From Novipirellula artificiosorum (GTDB taxonomy: Bacteria > Planctomycetota > Planctomycetia > Pirellulales > Pirellulaceae): a stretch of 64,000 bases of DNA. Where the stretch lies: the NCBI RefSeq assembly GCF_007860135.1, contig NZ_SJPV01000019.1, positions 1 through 64,000 on the forward strand, written 5' to 3'. The notes under the pieces are model-generated. The model worked only from the letters and a program-made list of their open reading frames with translations, was not told where the DNA came from and ran no database searches. The translations under genes were made by a program, and so were the position numbers. Below, one piece after another: positions 50,401 to 53,400 of this stretch; position 1 is the stretch's first letter; every line of letters begins with the position of its first letter.

Positions 50401-53400
50401 ACCGCTGGCGTCGGTCGGGTTGACCCATGCCGCAACGGTCCACTCGCTCGCAGGAGCCCAGTTGCCCAGGTTCACGTAGTCGCCATCACCGTCGAGCGCG
50501 AACGAAGAACCCACAACACGTCCGGTCTCGAATCCGGCATCGCCGACGAGGGTTCCGTTTCGAGACCCGTGCTCATCGAGTACCGATTCGTCAGCCTCAT
50601 AGCGATGGTGAATTGGGGTGGGGATCGGAGCGAGTTTCTGTAGCTCGAGGGCGCGTGGCCCCACCGGACGCGGCGGTACCGACAGAAACGCGCCGTAATC
50701 AACAAAATTGCTAACCGGTGTGCCAAGCGGATTGTCGTTGACGAATCCGTCAGTACCCGACGGATCGTGTGGACCACCCGGATGCCCCCAGTAGTTTCCG
50801 GTGAATATCGCATTGGTTCGATCCGTACCGAGATTTCTGGCGCCGAACGAGGTTTGACCCACAAAGCTGCTACCCGTTACCGTTGCAGTCGATCCGTTGT
50901 CGATCAAGACACCTTCGACACCACCAAAGAAATCGGAATCGGTGAGGGTCGCATTGCCATCGTCAATGTGCACGCCTTGCGTATCAACATCAATCACTCG
51001 CAGTCGTGTTAGCTCTACATCGGCACCGCCGTGGATTCGCACCCCACGATTGTTCGATGAAGTGATCGTTGTGTCGATCACGGAGGCGTCCTCACGCATA
51101 TCAATAGCCGCAACACTGTTGCCGTTATTGGGACCCGAGGTCGAACCGGCATAGCGGACTTCGACGTTGGCCAGAACCGATTCGTCGGACCACAGATAGA
51201 TCGATTCCCAATTGCCCGGTGTTGGCGAAGTCGCATCGCCGTCAGCATTCGAATCGCCACCGATGGTGTCGTCATGAACCGATGTGAAAACGATCGGCGC
51301 ATCGACCGTCCCCGTTGCCTTGAGAATTCCTGGGTTGGCACTGATGTATTGAGCGTGTGCGATTTTGATCACGCTGCCGGGAACAATCGAAAGCGTCGCA
51401 GGCGTGCCAGCGTCTTCGCTGACAATCACATCGTTGGTCAAGTGAATCGGCAAACCGCCAAAGTCCCAAGTGCGATCGGTTCTCAGGGCTCCACCAGCCA
51501 GTTGCACATGATCGCCGCCCGCGTTGTTGCGGGCCGTGACGCCGTCGTAGGTTGGATCGGCAGCAAAGGCTTGGCGAATCGCGAACGCATCGCTATTGGT
51601 GATTACGACGTTTTGAAACGTCGAAGTTCCCGACTCAATATCGATTCCGATGAAGTCGCTGTCAGAGATCCGAACATTGCTGAGCGATGGACTGGCATTG
51701 ATTTCAACCGCACCGAGGCTGTCACCATTATTGGGACCCGAGGTCGAACCGGCATAGCGGACTTCGACGTTGGCAAGAACCGATTCGTCGGAAAATAGAT
51801 AGATCGATTCCCAGTTGCCCGGTGTTGGCGAGGTCGCATCGCCATTGGCATTTGAATCGCCAGCAACGGTGTCGTCATGAACCGATGTGAAGACGATCGG
51901 CGCATCGACCGTCCCCGACGCCAAAAGAATTCCCGGATTGGCACTGATATATTGTGCGTGTGCGATTTTGATCACGCTGCCGGGAACAATCGAAAGCGTC
52001 GCAGGAGTACCAGCGTCTTGGCTGATAATCACGTCGTTGGTCAAGTGAATCGGCAAACCGTCAAAGTCCCAAGTACGATCCGTTCTCAGGACTCCACCAG
52101 CCAGTTGCACATGATCGCCGCCCGCGTTGTTGCGGGCAGTGACGCCGTCATAGGTTGGATCGGCAGCGAAGGCTTGGCGAATCGGGAACGCATCGCTGTC
52201 GGTGATCAAGACGTCTTGAAATGTTGGAGTTCCCGACTCAATATCGATTCCGATGAAGTCGCTGTTGGAGATGCGAACATGACTGAGCGATGGACTGGCA
52301 TTGATTTCAACCGCACCGAGGCTGTCGCCATTATTGGGGCCCGAGGTCGAACCGGCGTAGCGGACTTCGACGTTGGCCAGAACCGATTCGTCGGAGACAA
52401 GATAGATTGATTCCCAATTGCCCGGCGTTGGCAGCGTCGCATCGCTATTCGCATTGGAATCACCGCCAACGGTGTCATCATGCGTCGAGGTGAAAACGAT
52501 CGGAGCGTCAACGGTCCCTTCCGCTTTCAAAATTCCTGGATTGGCACTGATGTATTGAGCGTGTGCAACCTTGATCACGCTGCCGGGAACTACGGTCAAT
52601 GTGGCCGGAACACCGTCTGCCTGACTCACGACAATATTGTTCGTCAAGTGAACCGGCAAACCAGCAAAGTCCCAGATACGGTCGGTTGTGATCGTTCCTC
52701 CAGCCAATTGAACATGATTGCCTCCGAGATTGCTGTTTGCGGTCACGTTGTCGTACGTTGGTTCGGCCGGAAATGCCTGTCGGATCGCTGCGGAATCACT
52801 TCGGGTGATCTGTAGGTTCTTCAGTGACGGTTTTCCCGATTCGATATCGATGCCAACAAAATTGCTATCGCGAATCAACACATCGGATAGTTGCGGAGAC
52901 GCACCGCTGCGAATTTCAACCGCGCCGACGCTATTGCCATTGTTGGGACCCGAAGTCGAACCTGCGTAGCGGACCTCAACGTGCGTCAGTCGTGCTGCGT
53001 CGCTATCGAGGTAAAGTGATTCCCATTGGCCCGGAACAGGAACGCTGTCGATCCCATCGGTCAAATCTTCGCCAACGCTGTCATCTTGGACGGAGGTAAA
53101 CACAACGGGCTCGGCCATGGTGCCGATCGCATCAAGTGTCCCGACCGAGTAGAGCCAATGGCCTTGTTCAAACTTGATCACGGTCCCCGGATCGATCGAC
53201 AGCGTCGCGTTTTGGGCAACGGTTACGTTACTGGTCACCCGGATTGTCCCCGACCAGGTTTCGTCCTCGTCGATTACTCCGGCGACATCTGTTGCCAATA
53301 ATCGCCGCGGTTCAAGCTGTTCAAATAGGCTCCGCCGTTTTCGTCGTCGCTCGGATGCGGCCCTTTGACGTTTGGCGTTTTGTCTTGCAAGCAGTGACGT

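Noticed and set aside
51100-53100. CRISPR-like array from the repeated DNA near the start of the giant gene
   Set aside because: The period is 603 bp, in frame and fully coding; there are no short repeats with unique spacers.
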